64,000 nt of DNA from Embleya hyalina (lineage in GTDB: Bacteria; Actinomycetota; Actinomycetes; Streptomycetales; Streptomycetaceae). The DNA lies in NCBI RefSeq assembly GCF_003967355.1, contig NZ_BIFH01000020.1, positions 272,978 through 336,977 on the forward strand. Reading direction: 5' to 3'. Position 1 is the stretch's first letter, and the number at the start of each line of letters is the position of its first letter. Under the pieces are notes generated by a model. That model made no database searches. It saw nothing but the letters and a program-made list of their open reading frames with translations, and was not told the DNA's origin. This document shows positions 1 to 9,698 of the stretch, piece after piece. The translations under genes and the position numbers were made by a program.

Positions 1-318
1 GTGGCCCGCGACTGGTACGCGAGCTGCGGCCTGGACCGCGCCCGCAAACTGGCCTGGGCCGGCGGCTACGTCGGCGACGGCGTGGGCACCACCAACCTCG
101 CCGGCCGCACCCTGGCCGACCTGATCCGCGACGAGTACACCGACCTGACCCGGCTGCCCTGGGTCCGCCACCGCTCGCCCCGGTGGGAGCCGGAGCCGCT
201 GCGCTGGATCGGCGCCAACGTGGGCCTGCGGGTGATGGCGGGCGCCGACGTCGAGGAGCGGCGCACCGGGCGCGACTCGCGCCTGGCACACGCGTTCGGC
301 CGGTTCCTGGGTCACTGA
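1..318 (+). CDS. FAD-dependent oxidoreductase, C-terminal fragment
   Basis: The last 105 residues of a protein whose 5' part lies before the window. The segment around residues 21-41 (GGYVGDGVGTTNLAGRTLAD) resembles the C-terminal FAD-contacting glycine-rich stretch of DAO-type oxidoreductases (the glycine/D-amino-acid oxidase family), where it closes over the flavin and is followed by a helix. A Trp-rich segment with the pattern LPWVRHRSPRWEPEPLRW follows, which is common in actinobacterial members. The substrate cannot be inferred. The frame ends at a TGA 10 bp before the stop of the convergent phosphatase gene, with no room for a long terminator. The family call is inference from a short fragment. 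Confidence 0.6.
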   Translation: MARDWYASCGLDRARKLAWAGGYVGDGVGTTNLAGRTLADLIRDEYTDLTRLPWVRHRSPRWEPEPLRWIGANVGLRVMAGADVEERRTGRDSRLAHAFGRFLGH

Positions 319-328
319 GCCGGGCCGG

Positions 329-1135
329 TCACCCCGTTCCCCCTCGGATGGTGCGGCGCCAGGACTCCAGGTGGTCCGGCGCCGCACCCGCCTTGAGCAG
401 GAACTCCGCCGCCGAGCCGTGCCGCTCCTCCAACACCCGCAGGAAGGTGTCGATGGACGCTCGCGCCGCACCGCGCATCGCGGGCGCGACCGGATGCGAC
501 GGATCGATCCGGGGCTGGCGCGGCAAGCGGTCGATGCGCTCGAACATCTCCACGAGATGCGTCTCGGTCTCGGTGTAGTCGGCGATGATCGCCTCGCGCT
601 CGACCCCGGCGACCGACAGGAGCAGGGCGACCAGGATCCCGGTCCGGTCCTTGCCCGCGGTGCAGTGCACCAGCGCCGGCACCCCGCCGTCGCCGGCCAG
701 GACCTCCAGCGAGCGTACGTACGACTCGCCGCCGCGCTCTGCCATCCGCATGTAGAGCAGCCCGGCCCCGAACTCGTCCACGCTGCCCAGGTCGATGTCG
801 TCGTCCAATCCCAGGCCCTGGGTCTGCCCGGCCGACACGTCGCCGATCGCGGCCCGGTCGGCGGCCAGCGCCGAGCGTCGACCCAGCAGCGGCAACCGGT
901 GTCGAACCACGCCCGCCCACTCGGTCGGGGGCAACCCCTCGTGGTCCGAACGCAGATCGAGCACGTGCCGCACGCGATAGGTGTGGATCAATCGGTCGAC
1001 CCCCTCGGGGGTGAGCAGATCCGGGGTCTCGGACCGCATCAGTACCCCCGTTCGAGTGACACCGCCGCCGATCAGCGGTAGGTCGCCGACGTCGCGGGCA
1101 TTGAGCAGATCTGGAAGATCGAGTCGGCGGTTCAT
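329..1135 (-). CDS. Tyrosine phosphatase family protein (Y_phosphatase3-like)
   Basis: A 268-residue cytosolic protein with the cysteine-phosphatase signature HCTAGKDRTG at residues 157-166. Cys158 would be the nucleophile and Arg164 the phosphate-binding residue. The N-terminus (LNARDVGDLPLIGGG) and the segment around residues 56-64 (RHVLDLRSD) are typical of the MptpB/Y_phosphatase3 group, which acts on phosphotyrosine or phosphoinositides. I chose the ATG at 1135 because the family homology starts there; upstream in-frame codons to 1384 look non-coding and enter the divergent promoter region. No signal peptide is seen. The physiological substrate is unknown. Confidence 0.85.
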   Translation of the reverse strand: MNRRLDLPDLLNARDVGDLPLIGGGVTRTGVLMRSETPDLLTPEGVDRLIHTYRVRHVLDLRSDHEGLPPTEWAGVVRHRLPLLGRRSALAADRAAIGDVSAGQTQGLGLDDDIDLGSVDEFGAGLLYMRMAERGGESYVRSLEVLAGDGGVPALVHCTAGKDRTGILVALLLSVAGVEREAIIADYTETETHLVEMFERIDRLPRQPRIDPSHPVAPAMRGAARASIDTFLRVLEERHGSAAEFLLKAGAAPDHLESWRRTIRGGTG

Positions 1136-1314
1136 GTGCACCCCGTTCGGAACGCGTTCGAGACACCTGTTCGCCTCATCATGATGTGTGCGAACTCCCG
1201 CCGCCGACAGGGCTCCCGAGTGAGGGGGTTTGTCGCCCGTGCCGAAACCACGTGCCGCGACGCTCGTTGGAGGACAACGGGTGGCAACGAACGTATCTCT
1301 GCGGGAGGTGTGCC

Positions 1315-2064
1315 ATGTCCCTGTCATCCCGCTCGACGAGACCCACTGACCGGCGCGCCGGCGCCGACGGATCGACCGCCCCACCCGACAACGACGTGCT
1401 GCGCGCTCACGGACTGACCCTCACCCAGGGGTCGCGAACGCTGCTGCGCGACGTCTCGGCCGCGGTCCGCGCCGACGAGACGTTCGCGATCACCGGGCCC
1501 GACGGCGCCGGCAAGTCGGCGCTCCTCGCCTGCCTGTCCGGCGTGCTCGCCCCCGACGCCGGCGAGATCTGGTTCAACAGCGGTCCGCTGCACGTGCTCG
1601 ACGAGAAGGGCCGCACCGCGTTGCGGCGCCGGCACTTCGGCCTGGTCGACGGCCGCACCCGGCTGCTGCCCGAGTTGACCGTCGCGGAGAACGTCGCGCT
1701 GCCGCTGCTGCTGGATCGCACGCGCCGCACCGAGGCGTTCGCGATCGCCCGGCACTGGATGGAGCGGCTCGACGTCACCGAGCACGCCGAGGCCCGGCCG
1801 CCGGGCCTGGGACCGGCGCTGCTGCGTCGGGCGGCGGTCGCCCGCGCGCTGGTCACCCGACCGGCGGTGGTCTTCGCGGACGAGCCGGCGCACGGCCTGG
1901 CCGGTGCCGAACTCGACCATCTGATGCGGATCCTGGTCTCCGCCGTGCGCTCGCACGGGATCACCCTCGTACTGGCCACCGCCGATCGGCGGGTGGCGGC
2001 GCACGCGGACCGCGGTCTGGTCCTGCGCGAGGGTCGTCCCGACCCGCGCGCGGAGGGGTGGTAG
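1315..2064 (+). CDS. ABC transporter ATP-binding protein with degenerate motifs
   Basis: A 249-residue ABC ATPase of the MacB/LolD-like exporter type that pairs with FtsX-like permeases. The Walker A motif is intact (GPDGAGKS, 61-68), Walker B is VVFADE (185-190), and LLPELTVAENVALPL is family-typical. Three other catalytic motifs depart from consensus. The Q-loop Gln is replaced (GLVDG near 109-113). The LSGGQ signature reads PGLGPALLRR (163-172). The switch-region His is Ala (ATADRR). ATP hydrolysis may therefore be impaired or need a partner. The ATG at 1315 follows GGGAGGTG and is preferred over upstream in-frame codons. The permease gene starts 5 nt after the stop, so the two are co-transcribed. 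Confidence 0.85.
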   Translation: MSLSSRSTRPTDRRAGADGSTAPPDNDVLRAHGLTLTQGSRTLLRDVSAAVRADETFAITGPDGAGKSALLACLSGVLAPDAGEIWFNSGPLHVLDEKGRTALRRRHFGLVDGRTRLLPELTVAENVALPLLLDRTRRTEAFAIARHWMERLDVTEHAEARPPGLGPALLRRAAVARALVTRPAVVFADEPAHGLAGAELDHLMRILVSAVRSHGITLVLATADRRVAAHADRGLVLREGRPDPRAEGW

Positions 2065-2068
2065 GCCG

Positions 2069-3364
2069 ATGTCCGGGGCCGGCGCACGGGTCCTGCGCGA
2101 CGTGTGGCACGGCGCGTCCCGGGTCGACGCGGTGCGGGTGCTGGCCGGCGCGGCGCTGGCGGGCGGTGCCACGATCGTGCTGCTCTGCCTGCTGGCCTGG
2201 GCCCGCCCGAGCGAGCACCCGGCACCGGCGCCGACCGGTCCGCTGCTCGCGGCGCTGCCGGTGCTGGCCGCCGTGGCGGTGCTGACCGCGGTCGGCACCC
2301 GGCTCGCGGTCCTGCATCGGCACGACCGGGCCGACCGCGCCCGGCACGCCCGCGCCGAGGTCGCCGAGGGGCCGCCGGCCCCGGGGCACGGGGCCGAGCG
2401 GGGGGCGGTGGCGACGGAGGCGGGGATCACGGCCCTGGTCGGCACGATCGCCGGGATGCGGGCACACCTGCTGCTGCGCTCGGTGCGGGACTCGGTGCCG
2501 CCCTCGGTGGGCCGACTGCTCGAGGTGGGCGCGGAGGCGCACTGGCCCGGCCTGGTGGCGCTGCTCGTGGCGATGCCCACGATCGCGGCGATCGCGGCGG
2601 CGAGCGCGGTGCGGGGGCCGTCGACCCGATCGTCACCCCGGGTGCCGCCGTACGTCGGGCCGCTCCTGGTGCTCGCCGGGCTGCTCGGGCAGTACCTGAT
2701 CGCCGACCCGGCCCGTCCGGAGGAGTTGCCGCACGGCGCGCTGCCGGCGGCGGTGGGCGGATACGCCGCGGTGCTGATCGGGGCCGCGCTGACCATGCCC
2801 TGGTTGGTGGCCTGGCTCGGCGGCGGCTGGGCGGCCCGGGCCCGTCGGGCCTGGACGTTGTGCGCGGCCCGGCGGATGGAGGCCGCCGCGCACGGCCTGG
2901 CGCTGCCGCTCGGACTGACCACGATCGCGCTGGCGGTGGTCACCACCGGCCGGCTCGCGGGCGACCGCACGCCGGTCCGGATGGCCGACGCGCCGCTGTT
3001 CCTGACGGTGGCCACGGTCTCGCTGTGCGCGGCGGCGATGTTGTTCGCGGTGGTCGTCGAGTACGGCCCGGCCCGCCGGGAGACCTCGCGGACCCTGCAC
3101 TCGATCGGCGCGACCACGCCGACGGATCGCCGCGCGGCCCTGGTCGCCCTCGCCGTCCCCGTCCTGGTCTGCGTGCCGACGGCGATCACCGTCGGCACAC
3201 TGGCGGCCTGGCCAGCGCACGAGGGCGCCAATCCGTTCCCGACGGTGTCCACCCGCACCGCGCTGCTCGGCACGGTCTGGGCGGTCGGCCTGCTGGTGGC
3301 CGCGCTGATCGCGGCGGCGGCGGTGATCCTGCGGGACGAACGACCGCAGCGGCGCCGGGCCTGA
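2069..3364 (+). CDS. ABC transporter permease, FtsX-like
   Basis: A 431-residue integral membrane protein with about nine hydrophobic segments (roughly 24-44, 54-78, 165-187, 198-213, 226-253, 280-300, 312-333, 353-377 and 400-423). Charged, basic connecting stretches lie at about 80-115 and 253-275. The layout resembles a duplicated FtsX-type permease, although the large extracytoplasmic domain normal in MacB-like proteins is not evident. It starts 5 nt after the ATPase gene and is surely its partner. The transported substrate is unknown. A 379-bp gap to the convergent rlmN gene follows. Confidence 0.75.
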   Translation: MSGAGARVLRDVWHGASRVDAVRVLAGAALAGGATIVLLCLLAWARPSEHPAPAPTGPLLAALPVLAAVAVLTAVGTRLAVLHRHDRADRARHARAEVAEGPPAPGHGAERGAVATEAGITALVGTIAGMRAHLLLRSVRDSVPPSVGRLLEVGAEAHWPGLVALLVAMPTIAAIAAASAVRGPSTRSSPRVPPYVGPLLVLAGLLGQYLIADPARPEELPHGALPAAVGGYAAVLIGAALTMPWLVAWLGGGWAARARRAWTLCAARRMEAAAHGLALPLGLTTIALAVVTTGRLAGDRTPVRMADAPLFLTVATVSLCAAAMLFAVVVEYGPARRETSRTLHSIGATTPTDRRAALVALAVPVLVCVPTAITVGTLAAWPAHEGANPFPTVSTRTALLGTVWAVGLLVAALIAAAAVILRDERPQRRRA

Positions 3365-3743
3365 ACCCCGGACAGGCATGGGAAAACACTGCAGACATGG
3401 GAAAACACTCCGAGCCCGGCGCGGCGTCCCCTTCCGCGACGGGCTCGAAGTGCTTCTCGTCTCGGGGGCCACGCGACCCCGAGCCGTGCGCCGGATCGTG
3501 TCCCTTCGACCGGCGGCTTGGGCGTGCCACCGCCGGATCATTCGAACGGGGGGATCAAAGGATCCGACGGCCTGGCACTGAGATCAGTCTGCCCTGTGCG
3601 GCCTAAGGATCCGATAAGGATTCGTTACCCGTTCTATATCGCCGCGCCGCGCACCCGTGACCTGCACCGATTGTCCCGCTTGCCGACTGTGTCCCGCGCG
3701 ATCGGCGGGCCGGCCGACGCCGCCCGCCGATCGAGCCGCGGAA
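3365..3743. other. Intergenic region between convergent permease and rlmN genes
   Basis: No supported gene. Two exact 14-bp direct repeats (CATGGGAAAACACT) lie at 3377-3390 and 3396-3409, 19 bp apart, just after the permease stop. An AT-richer patch with GGATCCGATAAGGATTCG lies near 3607-3624. The rlmN-proximal end carries the hairpin listed separately. Confidence 0.6.
3699..3733 (-). terminator. Stem-loop downstream of rlmN
   Basis: A perfect 11-bp inverted repeat (CGATCGGCGGG at 3699-3709, complement at 3723-3733) with a 13-nt loop. It begins 11 bp after the rlmN stop. There is no U-tract, as is usual for actinobacterial terminators. Confidence 0.7.
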
Positions 3744-4850
3744 TCAGACCTCGGCGGCGGCGAGTTGCCCGCACGCGCCGTCGATGTCGCGACCCCGGGT
3801 GTCCCGGACGGTGACCGGCACGCCGTGCTTGGTCAGCAGCCGGACGAACTCCTCCTGGCGCTCGGCCGTGGAGGCGGTCCACTTCGACCCCGGAGTGGGG
3901 TTGAGCGGGATCAGGTTGACGTGCGCGTTGTGGTTCTTCAGCCGACGCCCGAGCAGGTCGGCCCGCCAGCCGTGGTCGTTGATGTCCTTGATCAGCGCGT
4001 ACTCGATGGAGACCCGGCGACCGGTGACGCCCTCGTAGTGCCAGGCCGCGTCCAGCACCTCGCGCACGTCCCAGCGGGTGTTGACCGGGACGAGCGTGTT
4101 GCGCAGGTCGTCGTCCGGCGCGTGCAGGGACAGGGCGAGGGTGACCGGGATCCGCTCCTCGGCGAGCTTGTACATCGCGGGGACCAGGCCGACCGTGGAC
4201 ATGGTCACCGATCGGGCGGAGATGCCCAGGCCCTCGGGGCTCGGGTCGATCAGCCGGCGAACCGCGCCGACCACGGCCTTGTAGTTGGCCAGCGGCTCGC
4301 CCATCCCCATGAAGACGATGTTGCTGACCCGGCCCGGACCGCCGGGCACCTCGCCGCGCGCGAGGGCCCGCGCGCCGGCGAGCACCTGCTCGACGATCTC
4401 GCCGGTGGACAGGTTGCGGGTCAGGCCCGCCTGGCCGGTGGCGCAGAACGGGCAGTTCATCCCGCAGCCCGCCTGCGAGGACACGCACATCGTGACCCGG
4501 TCGGGGTAGCGCATCAGGACGGCCTCGACGAGGGTGCCGTCGAAGAGCTTCCACAGCGACTTGCGGGTGGCCCCGTCGTCGCAGGAGATGTCCCGTACGG
4601 AGGTCATCAGCGAGGGCAGCAGGGCTTCGGCGAGCCTGGCCCTGGTCGCGGCGGGCATGTCGGTCCACTGCTCGGGGTCGTCCGAGAGGTGACCGAAGTA
4701 GTGCTTGGACAGTTGGGCCGCGCGAAACGGCTTCTCGCCCAGCTCGGCCACCGCCTCGCGGCGCTCGGCGAGGGTGAGGTCGGCAAGGTGGCGCGGCGGC
4801 TTCGAACGACGCGGCGGCGCGGTGAAGGTGAGTTCTCCAGGTTTGGGCAT
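3744..4850 (-). CDS. rlmN: Dual-specificity 23S rRNA/tRNA (adenine-C2) methyltransferase RlmN
   Basis: A 368-residue radical-SAM enzyme that methylates C2 of A2503 in 23S rRNA and A37 in some tRNAs. The [4Fe-4S]/SAM motif CxxxCxxC is at Cys129, Cys133 and Cys136 (CGMNCPFC). The catalytic C-terminal Cys lies at about 360 in the usual GACGQL context. The N-terminal RNA-binding helical domain ([11 protein letters not shown]) is present. Length and motifs match the family. The gene is last in the minus-strand rpsB-to-rlmN cluster, 118 bp after cdsA, and a strong stem-loop follows its stop. Confidence 0.96.
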   Translation of the reverse strand: MPKPGELTFTAPPRRSKPPRHLADLTLAERREAVAELGEKPFRAAQLSKHYFGHLSDDPEQWTDMPAATRARLAEALLPSLMTSVRDISCDDGATRKSLWKLFDGTLVEAVLMRYPDRVTMCVSSQAGCGMNCPFCATGQAGLTRNLSTGEIVEQVLAGARALARGEVPGGPGRVSNIVFMGMGEPLANYKAVVGAVRRLIDPSPEGLGISARSVTMSTVGLVPAMYKLAEERIPVTLALSLHAPDDDLRNTLVPVNTRWDVREVLDAAWHYEGVTGRRVSIEYALIKDINDHGWRADLLGRRLKNHNAHVNLIPLNPTPGSKWTASTAERQEEFVRLLTKHGVPVTVRDTRGRDIDGACGQLAAAEV

Positions 4851-4968
4851 GGCTCGTCCAGTGTCGCAGGTGTACGGGCGGGGCCGGATCCGGCGGGGCT
4901 CGAAGACCCGCCCGGCCCCGCTCCGTGCGTCCGCGTGGCCTGTCCGGAAGGGCCGGATCAGGTCCGGG

Positions 4969-6243
4969 TCATACGAATGCGGCGAGCAGCAGCCACACCA
5001 CCGGGGCGGCGGCGAGCAGCGAGTCGAGGCGGTCCATCACGCCGCCGTGACCGGGCAGCAGGCTGCCCATGTCCTTGACCTTGAGGTCGCGCTTGATCAT
5101 CGACTCGGCGAGATCGCCGAGCGCGGACACCGCCGCCGCCGCGACGCCCACCACGGCGCCCTGCCACCACGCGCCGTCCAGCATGGACATCACGCACAGC
5201 GCGCCCGCGGCGGCGGCGAGGATCACGCCGCCGGCGAAGCCCTCCCAGCTCTTGCCGGGACTGATCGTGGGCGCCATCTTGTGTCGACCACCGGAGATCA
5301 CCCCGGCCGCGTAGGCGCCGGTGTCGGCGCACACCACCAGGATGATGAAGGTCAACACCCGCTTCGCGCCGTCGTCGTCGCCCAGCATGAGCACCGCGAA
5401 GCCGGCCAGGAACGGCAGGTAGAAGACGGTGAACACACCCGCCGTCATGTCCCGCAGGAAGTCCTCGGGGCCCTCGGTCATCCGCCAGATCATCACCGCC
5501 ACGGCGGTCAGCGCGGTCGCCACGGCCAACCCCTGCGCACCGCGCGCGTAGGCGGCGATCAACATCGCCGCCGAGCCGACCGCGAGCGGGATCACCGGAA
5601 TCCGGATCCCGCGCCCGACGGTGGCGCCCTGCGCGGTCCGCCCGGCCGCGTCTGCGACCGCCTCGGCCCGGCCGAACGCGCCCGCCAACTCCCACAGTCC
5701 GACCAGGACCGCGAGCAGCACGACGCCCACGAACAACACCTGGACGGTGAGCAGCGAGGCCACGATCACCCCGCCGAGGGCGACGCCGACGCCGATCGCC
5801 TGGGGCAGGTTGCGTCCGGCCTTGCCGACGGGTTTCGCGGGTTGGTCCCCGGTCACCACACGGCCCTCGCGTGGCGCCTCGACGGGCGCCGGGTCCCGTC
5901 GAACGGGCTCCTCGTGGAACGGCCCGCCCGCGTCGGGCCGCGACCCGTCGTCCGGGTCGTGACCCGCGATCGGTGAGAGCACCTGCGTGTGGTCATCCTG
6001 TGTCCGTACCCCGACGCCGGCGGGAAAGTGCTGCTGCGCACGAATGGCGCCGTCGCCGTGGCCGTCCGGCCTGCCGGGCCGGACCGCATCGTAAGGGGCC
6101 GCGTCGTAACCCGTCGGCGCGTCCGGGACCTGCTCCGGCCACGCGCCGTACGACCCGTACGGGTCGTGGCCGGGCGGCAGATCGGGGTGCGCTCCCGCGG
6201 GCGGATCGGCCGGCGGCGTACCGCCCCAGGTCGAGTCGTTCAT
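4969..6243 (-). CDS. cdsA: Phosphatidate cytidylyltransferase
   Basis: A 424-residue membrane enzyme that makes CDP-diacylglycerol from phosphatidic acid and CTP, the precursor of all major phospholipids. The C-terminal half holds several hydrophobic segments and the CDS signature region with [25 protein letters not shown] and [14 protein letters not shown]. The N-terminal ~130 residues are a Pro/Gly/Asp-rich, presumably disordered cytosolic extension, longer than in Escherichia coli CdsA but usual in actinomycetes. The ATG overlaps the frr stop by one base (TGATG), so translation is probably coupled. This start is also the one that keeps the whole extension. Confidence 0.95.
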   Translation of the reverse strand: MNDSTWGGTPPADPPAGAHPDLPPGHDPYGSYGAWPEQVPDAPTGYDAAPYDAVRPGRPDGHGDGAIRAQQHFPAGVGVRTQDDHTQVLSPIAGHDPDDGSRPDAGGPFHEEPVRRDPAPVEAPREGRVVTGDQPAKPVGKAGRNLPQAIGVGVALGGVIVASLLTVQVLFVGVVLLAVLVGLWELAGAFGRAEAVADAAGRTAQGATVGRGIRIPVIPLAVGSAAMLIAAYARGAQGLAVATALTAVAVMIWRMTEGPEDFLRDMTAGVFTVFYLPFLAGFAVLMLGDDDGAKRVLTFIILVVCADTGAYAAGVISGGRHKMAPTISPGKSWEGFAGGVILAAAAGALCVMSMLDGAWWQGAVVGVAAAAVSALGDLAESMIKRDLKVKDMGSLLPGHGGVMDRLDSLLAAAPVVWLLLAAFV

Positions 6244-6800
6244 CAGACTTCGAGCAGCTCGGCTTCCTTGTGCTTCAGCAACTCGTCGATCTGCGCGACG
6301 TACTTGTGGGTCGTGTCGTCGAGTTCCTTCTCGGCGCGACGCACCTCGTCCTCGCCGGACTCGCCGTCCTTGACCAGCTTGTCGAGCGTGTCCTTGGCCT
6401 TGCGGCGGATCGACCGCAGCGAGATCTTCGCGTCCTCGCCCTTGCTCCGCGCCACCTTGATGAACTCCTTGCGGCGTTCCTCGGTGAGCTGCGGGAAGAC
6501 GACCCGGATGACCTTGCCGTCGTCGGTCGGGTTGACCCCGAGGTCGGAGTCGCGGATCGCCTTGACGATCGCGTTCCTCGAACCGCCGTCGAACGGGGTC
6601 ACCAGGACCATCCGCGGCTCGGGGGTGGTGAACGACGCGAGCTGGTTCACCGGGGTCGGCGAGCCGTAGTAGTCCACGAGGATCTTGTTGAACATGGCCG
6701 GAGTGGCCCGGCCCGTGCGGATCGCCGCGAAGTCGTCCTTGGCGACCACGACGGCCTTCTCCATCTTTTCCTCGGCCTCGAGGAGAATCTCGTCGATCAT
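6243..6800 (-). CDS. frr: Ribosome recycling factor
   Basis: A 185-residue protein that splits post-termination ribosomes together with EF-G. The sequence is a full-length RRF. The N-terminal helix carries [25 protein letters not shown], the domain II stretch contains [20 protein letters not shown], and the C-terminal three-helix bundle contains [21 protein letters not shown]. It lies 32 bp after pyrH and overlaps the cdsA start by one base, in the classic pyrH-frr-cdsA order. Confidence 0.98.
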   Translation of the reverse strand: MIDEILLEAEEKMEKAVVVAKDDFAAIRTGRATPAMFNKILVDYYGSPTPVNQLASFTTPEPRMVLVTPFDGGSRNAIVKAIRDSDLGVNPTDDGKVIRVVFPQLTEERRKEFIKVARSKGEDAKISLRSIRRKAKDTLDKLVKDGESGEDEVRRAEKELDDTTHKYVAQIDELLKHKEAELLEV

Positions 6801-6832
6801 GTCGGCTCCTGTCCCGGTCCTGTCGCCGTCGA

Positions 6833-7609
6833 TCAGCCGTCGGTACGGCTGACCAGGGTGCCGATCTTCTCACCCCGCACGGCGCGGGCGATGTTGCCCT
6901 CGACGAGCAGGTTGAAGACGACGATCGGCAGTTCGTTGTCCATACACAGGCTGATCGCGGTGGCGTCCGCGACCTTGAGCCCGCGGGCGAGCACCTCGGC
7001 GTGATCCAGACGATCGAACATGACCGCGTCCGGGTTGGACTTCGGGTCGCAGTCGTATACGCCGTCGACGCCCTTGGCCATGAGCAGCGCGACCGCGTCG
7101 ATCTCGAGCGCGCGCTGGGCGGCCGTGGTGTCGGTGGAGAAGTAGGGCATGCCCATGCCCGCGCCGAAGATGACCACGCGGCCCTTCTCCAGGTGTCGCA
7201 CGGCGCGGCGCGGGATGTACGGCTCGGCGACCTGGCCCATCGTGATGGCGGTCTGCACGCGGGTGTCGATGCCCTGCTTCTCCAGGAAGTCCTGGAGCGC
7301 CAGGCAGTTCATCACCGTGCCGAGCATGCCCATGTAGTCCGAGCGGGCGCGGTCCATGCCGCGGATCTGCAACTCGGCGCCGCGGAAGAAGTTGCCGCCG
7401 CCGATCACGATGGCGACCTGGGTGCCGCGGCGGACCACGTCGGCGATCTGGAGCGCGATGGTCTGCACGGTGTCGGGGTCGACACCGAGGGCCCCGCCGC
7501 CCGCGAACGCCTCACCGGAGAGCTTGAGCAGCACCCGGCGCGCGTAGGGGTTCGGCTCGTCGCCCTCGGCGGACGACGAGGAGGCCGCCTTCGTTTCGGT
7601 TTCCTGCAC
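6833..7609 (-). CDS. pyrH: UMP kinase
   Basis: A 258-residue amino-acid-kinase-fold enzyme that converts UMP to UDP with ATP. Family motifs are clear: [18 protein letters not shown] for nucleotide binding, [10 protein letters not shown], and [20 protein letters not shown] short Ser/Glu-rich N-terminal tail precedes the fold. I chose the GTG at 7609 because GGAGGG lies 5 nt upstream. An in-frame start at 7663 would add 18 residues but has no good ribosome binding site. It sits 113 bp after tsf and 32 bp before frr. Confidence 0.95.
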   Translation of the reverse strand: MQETETKAASSSSAEGDEPNPYARRVLLKLSGEAFAGGGALGVDPDTVQTIALQIADVVRRGTQVAIVIGGGNFFRGAELQIRGMDRARSDYMGMLGTVMNCLALQDFLEKQGIDTRVQTAITMGQVAEPYIPRRAVRHLEKGRVVIFGAGMGMPYFSTDTTAAQRALEIDAVALLMAKGVDGVYDCDPKSNPDAVMFDRLDHAEVLARGLKVADATAISLCMDNELPIVVFNLLVEGNIARAVRGEKIGTLVSRTDG

Positions 7610-7722
7610 GGTTCCCTCCACGCCTTGCGGCCTCCTCGCCATACTGCTTTTCACTGCGTTCATGCCTACTACATGCCCCGACCGTGTTCACTTCCCGGCC
7701 GGGGCGGTGCCGCGAGTGGCGA

Positions 7723-8556
7723 TCAGACGCCGACCTTGAAGCGGGTGAAGCGCTTGACCTTGACGCCGGCCTCGTCCAGGACCTTGCCCACGGACTTCTT
7801 GCTGTCCTTGGCGAACGCCTGGTCGAGCAGCACGTTGTCCTTGAAGTAGCCGGTCACCCGGCCCTCGACGATCTTGGACAGGGCGGCCTCGGGCTTGCCC
7901 TCCTCGCGCGCGGTGGCCTCGGCCACACGACGCTCGGTCTCGACCGTCTCGGCCGGCACGTCCTCGCGGGCGAGCACGGTGGGCGAGAACGCGGCGATGT
8001 GCTGCGCGACGTCCTTGGCCACCTCGGCGTCGGCGCCGTCCAGCTCGATCAGCACGCCGATCTGCGCGGGCAGGTCGGGGCTGGTCTTGTGCAGGTACGC
8101 GGTGACGAAACCGTCGGCGTACTGCGCGAAGCGGTCGAGCACGATCTTCTCGCCGAGCGTGACGTTCGCGTCGTCCACGAACTGCTGGACGCTCTTGCCG
8201 GCCTCGATCTCGCTCGCGAGCAGCGCGGCGATGTCGGCGGGCGAGGTCTTGGCGACGTGCGCGGCGATCGCGTTGGCGGCCTCGATGAACTTCGGGCTCT
8301 TGGCCACGAAGTCGGTCTCGCACTTGAGCTCGACCAGGACGCCGGAGGCGTTGCCGTCGAGCAGCGCGACGATCGCGCCGTTGGACGCCGAGCGACCCTC
8401 GCGCTTGGTGACGCCCTTCTGGCCCTTGACGCGAAGGATCTCGACCGCCTTGTCGACGTCGCCTTCGGCCTCTTCGAGGGCCTTCTTGCAGTCCATCATG
8501 CCCGCGGCGGTGAGCTCACGGAGCTTCTTCACGTCCGCGGCGGAGAAGTTCGCCAT
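7723..8556 (-). CDS. tsf: Translation elongation factor Ts
   Basis: A 277-residue guanine-nucleotide exchange factor for EF-Tu. The N-terminal UBA-like domain begins ANFSAADVKKLRELTAAGMM, and the EF-Tu contact motif TDFVAK is at 81-86. Length equals the actinobacterial norm. The gene lies 203 bp after rpsB. A stem-loop directly after rpsB and a possible promoter (GGTCAA/AGGGTG on the plus strand at 8613-8641) suggest that tsf has some transcription of its own. Confidence 0.98.
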   Translation of the reverse strand: MANFSAADVKKLRELTAAGMMDCKKALEEAEGDVDKAVEILRVKGQKGVTKREGRSASNGAIVALLDGNASGVLVELKCETDFVAKSPKFIEAANAIAAHVAKTSPADIAALLASEIEAGKSVQQFVDDANVTLGEKIVLDRFAQYADGFVTAYLHKTSPDLPAQIGVLIELDGADAEVAKDVAQHIAAFSPTVLAREDVPAETVETERRVAEATAREEGKPEAALSKIVEGRVTGYFKDNVLLDQAFAKDSKKSVGKVLDEAGVKVKRFTRFKVGV

Positions 8557-8612
8557 GTCCTGATTCTCTCGTCTCTCGGTCAGCGGCCCGGTTGCCCGAG
8601 CGACTGCGGGTG

Positions 8613-8641
8613 AGGGTGTCGCCCCACCCGATGAAGGTCAA
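8613..8641 (-). promoter_or_regulatory. Candidate tsf promoter
   Basis: On the minus strand TTGACC (8641-8636) is followed after 17 bp by CACCCT (8618-8613), a fair sigma-70-type match about 50 nt before the tsf ATG. This is pattern recognition only. Confidence 0.4.
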
Positions 8642-8716
8642 GGGTCCGTGCGGTATTCCGACACATACGGGGATGTACGGGATGCGTACGCACCGTGATC
8701 GGGTCCCGGCACAGGG

Positions 8717-8751
8717 CGAGGGGTACGCCGGCCTGGCCGTCGTACCCCTCG
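8717..8751 (-). terminator. Stem-loop between rpsB and tsf
   Basis: A perfect 11-bp inverted repeat (CGAGGGGTACG at 8717-8727, complement at 8741-8751) whose 13-nt loop can itself pair. It starts 9 bp after the rpsB stop, so it can act as a partial terminator or mRNA-stability element between the two genes. Confidence 0.65.
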
Positions 8752-8759
8752 TTCCAGGG

Positions 8760-9698
8760 TCAGGCCTGCGGGTCGGCCTCGGCGGCGGGCGCCTCGGTGA
8801 CCGGGGCTGCCTCGGCGGCCGGAGCGGCCTCGGTGGCCTCGGCCTCGACGTCGGCCTCGGTGACCGAGCCGGACTCGACGACCTCTTCGGCGGCGGGGGC
8901 GGCCTCGGCCGGAGCGGCCTCGTCCTTCTTGCCCGCCTCGAGGAGCTCGCGCTCCCAGTCGGCGAGGGGCTCGCCGGCGGTGGCCTTGGTGTCGGCGGCG
9001 GCGCCACCGGCACGCGACATGAGACCGTCGGCGACGGCGTCGGCGATCACGCGGGTGAGCAGCGTGACCGAGCGGATCGCGTCGTCGTTGCCCGGGATCT
9101 TGTAGTCGACCTCGTCGGGGTCACAGTTGGTGTCGAGGATCGCGACGACCGGGATGTGCAGCTTCCGGGCCTCGCCGACGCCGATGTGCTCCTTCTTGGT
9201 GTCCACGATCCACACGGCCGAGGGCACGCGCTGCATGTCGCGGATGCCGCCGAGGGTCTTCGCCAGCTTGTCCTTCTCGCGCTTGAGGACGAGCAGTTCC
9301 TTCTTCGTCATGCCCGAGCCGGCCACGTCGTCGAAGTCCAGCTGCTCGAGCTCCTTCAGGCGCTGGAGGCGCTTGTAGACGGTCGAGAAGTTGGTCAGCA
9401 TGCCGCCGAGCCAGCGCTGGTTGACGTAGGGCATGCCCACGCGCGTCGCCTGCTCGGCGATCGCCTCCTGCGCCTGCTTCTTGGTGCCGACGAACAGGAT
9501 CGTGCCGCCGTGGGCGACGGTCTCCTTGACGAACTCGTAGGCGCGGTCGATGTACGACAGCGACTGGAGCAGGTCGATGATGTAGATGCCGTTGCGCTCC
9601 GTGAAGATGAAGCGCTTCATCTTCGGGTTCCAGCGGCGGGTCTGGTGACCGAAGTGGACGCCGCTTTCCAGCAGCTCCCGCATCGTGACGACGGCCAT
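8760..9698 (-). CDS. rpsB: 30S ribosomal protein S2
   Basis: A 312-residue S2 protein with the typical N-terminus [20 protein letters not shown], the FVGTKKQAQ motif and the [14 protein letters not shown] region. The core ends near residue 230. The remaining ~80 residues are an Ala/Glu-rich acidic extension ([19 protein letters not shown]) that E. coli S2 lacks; acidic tails are common in actinobacterial S2. The gene is first in the rpsB-tsf-pyrH-frr-cdsA-rlmN cluster, and its promoter must lie in the 454-bp gap upstream. Confidence 0.97.
   Translation of the reverse strand: MAVVTMRELLESGVHFGHQTRRWNPKMKRFIFTERNGIYIIDLLQSLSYIDRAYEFVKETVAHGGTILFVGTKKQAQEAIAEQATRVGMPYVNQRWLGGMLTNFSTVYKRLQRLKELEQLDFDDVAGSGMTKKELLVLKREKDKLAKTLGGIRDMQRVPSAVWIVDTKKEHIGVGEARKLHIPVVAILDTNCDPDEVDYKIPGNDDAIRSVTLLTRVIADAVADGLMSRAGGAAADTKATAGEPLADWERELLEAGKKDEAAPAEAAPAAEEVVESGSVTEADVEAEATEAAPAAEAAPVTEAPAAEADPQA

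Noticed and set aside
1324..3408. A 694-codon minus-strand frame opposite the ABC ATPase/permease genes
   Set aside because: Ser/Ala/Arg low complexity mirrored from the real genes; no start signal or domain. The plus-strand pair carries Walker motifs and membrane segments.
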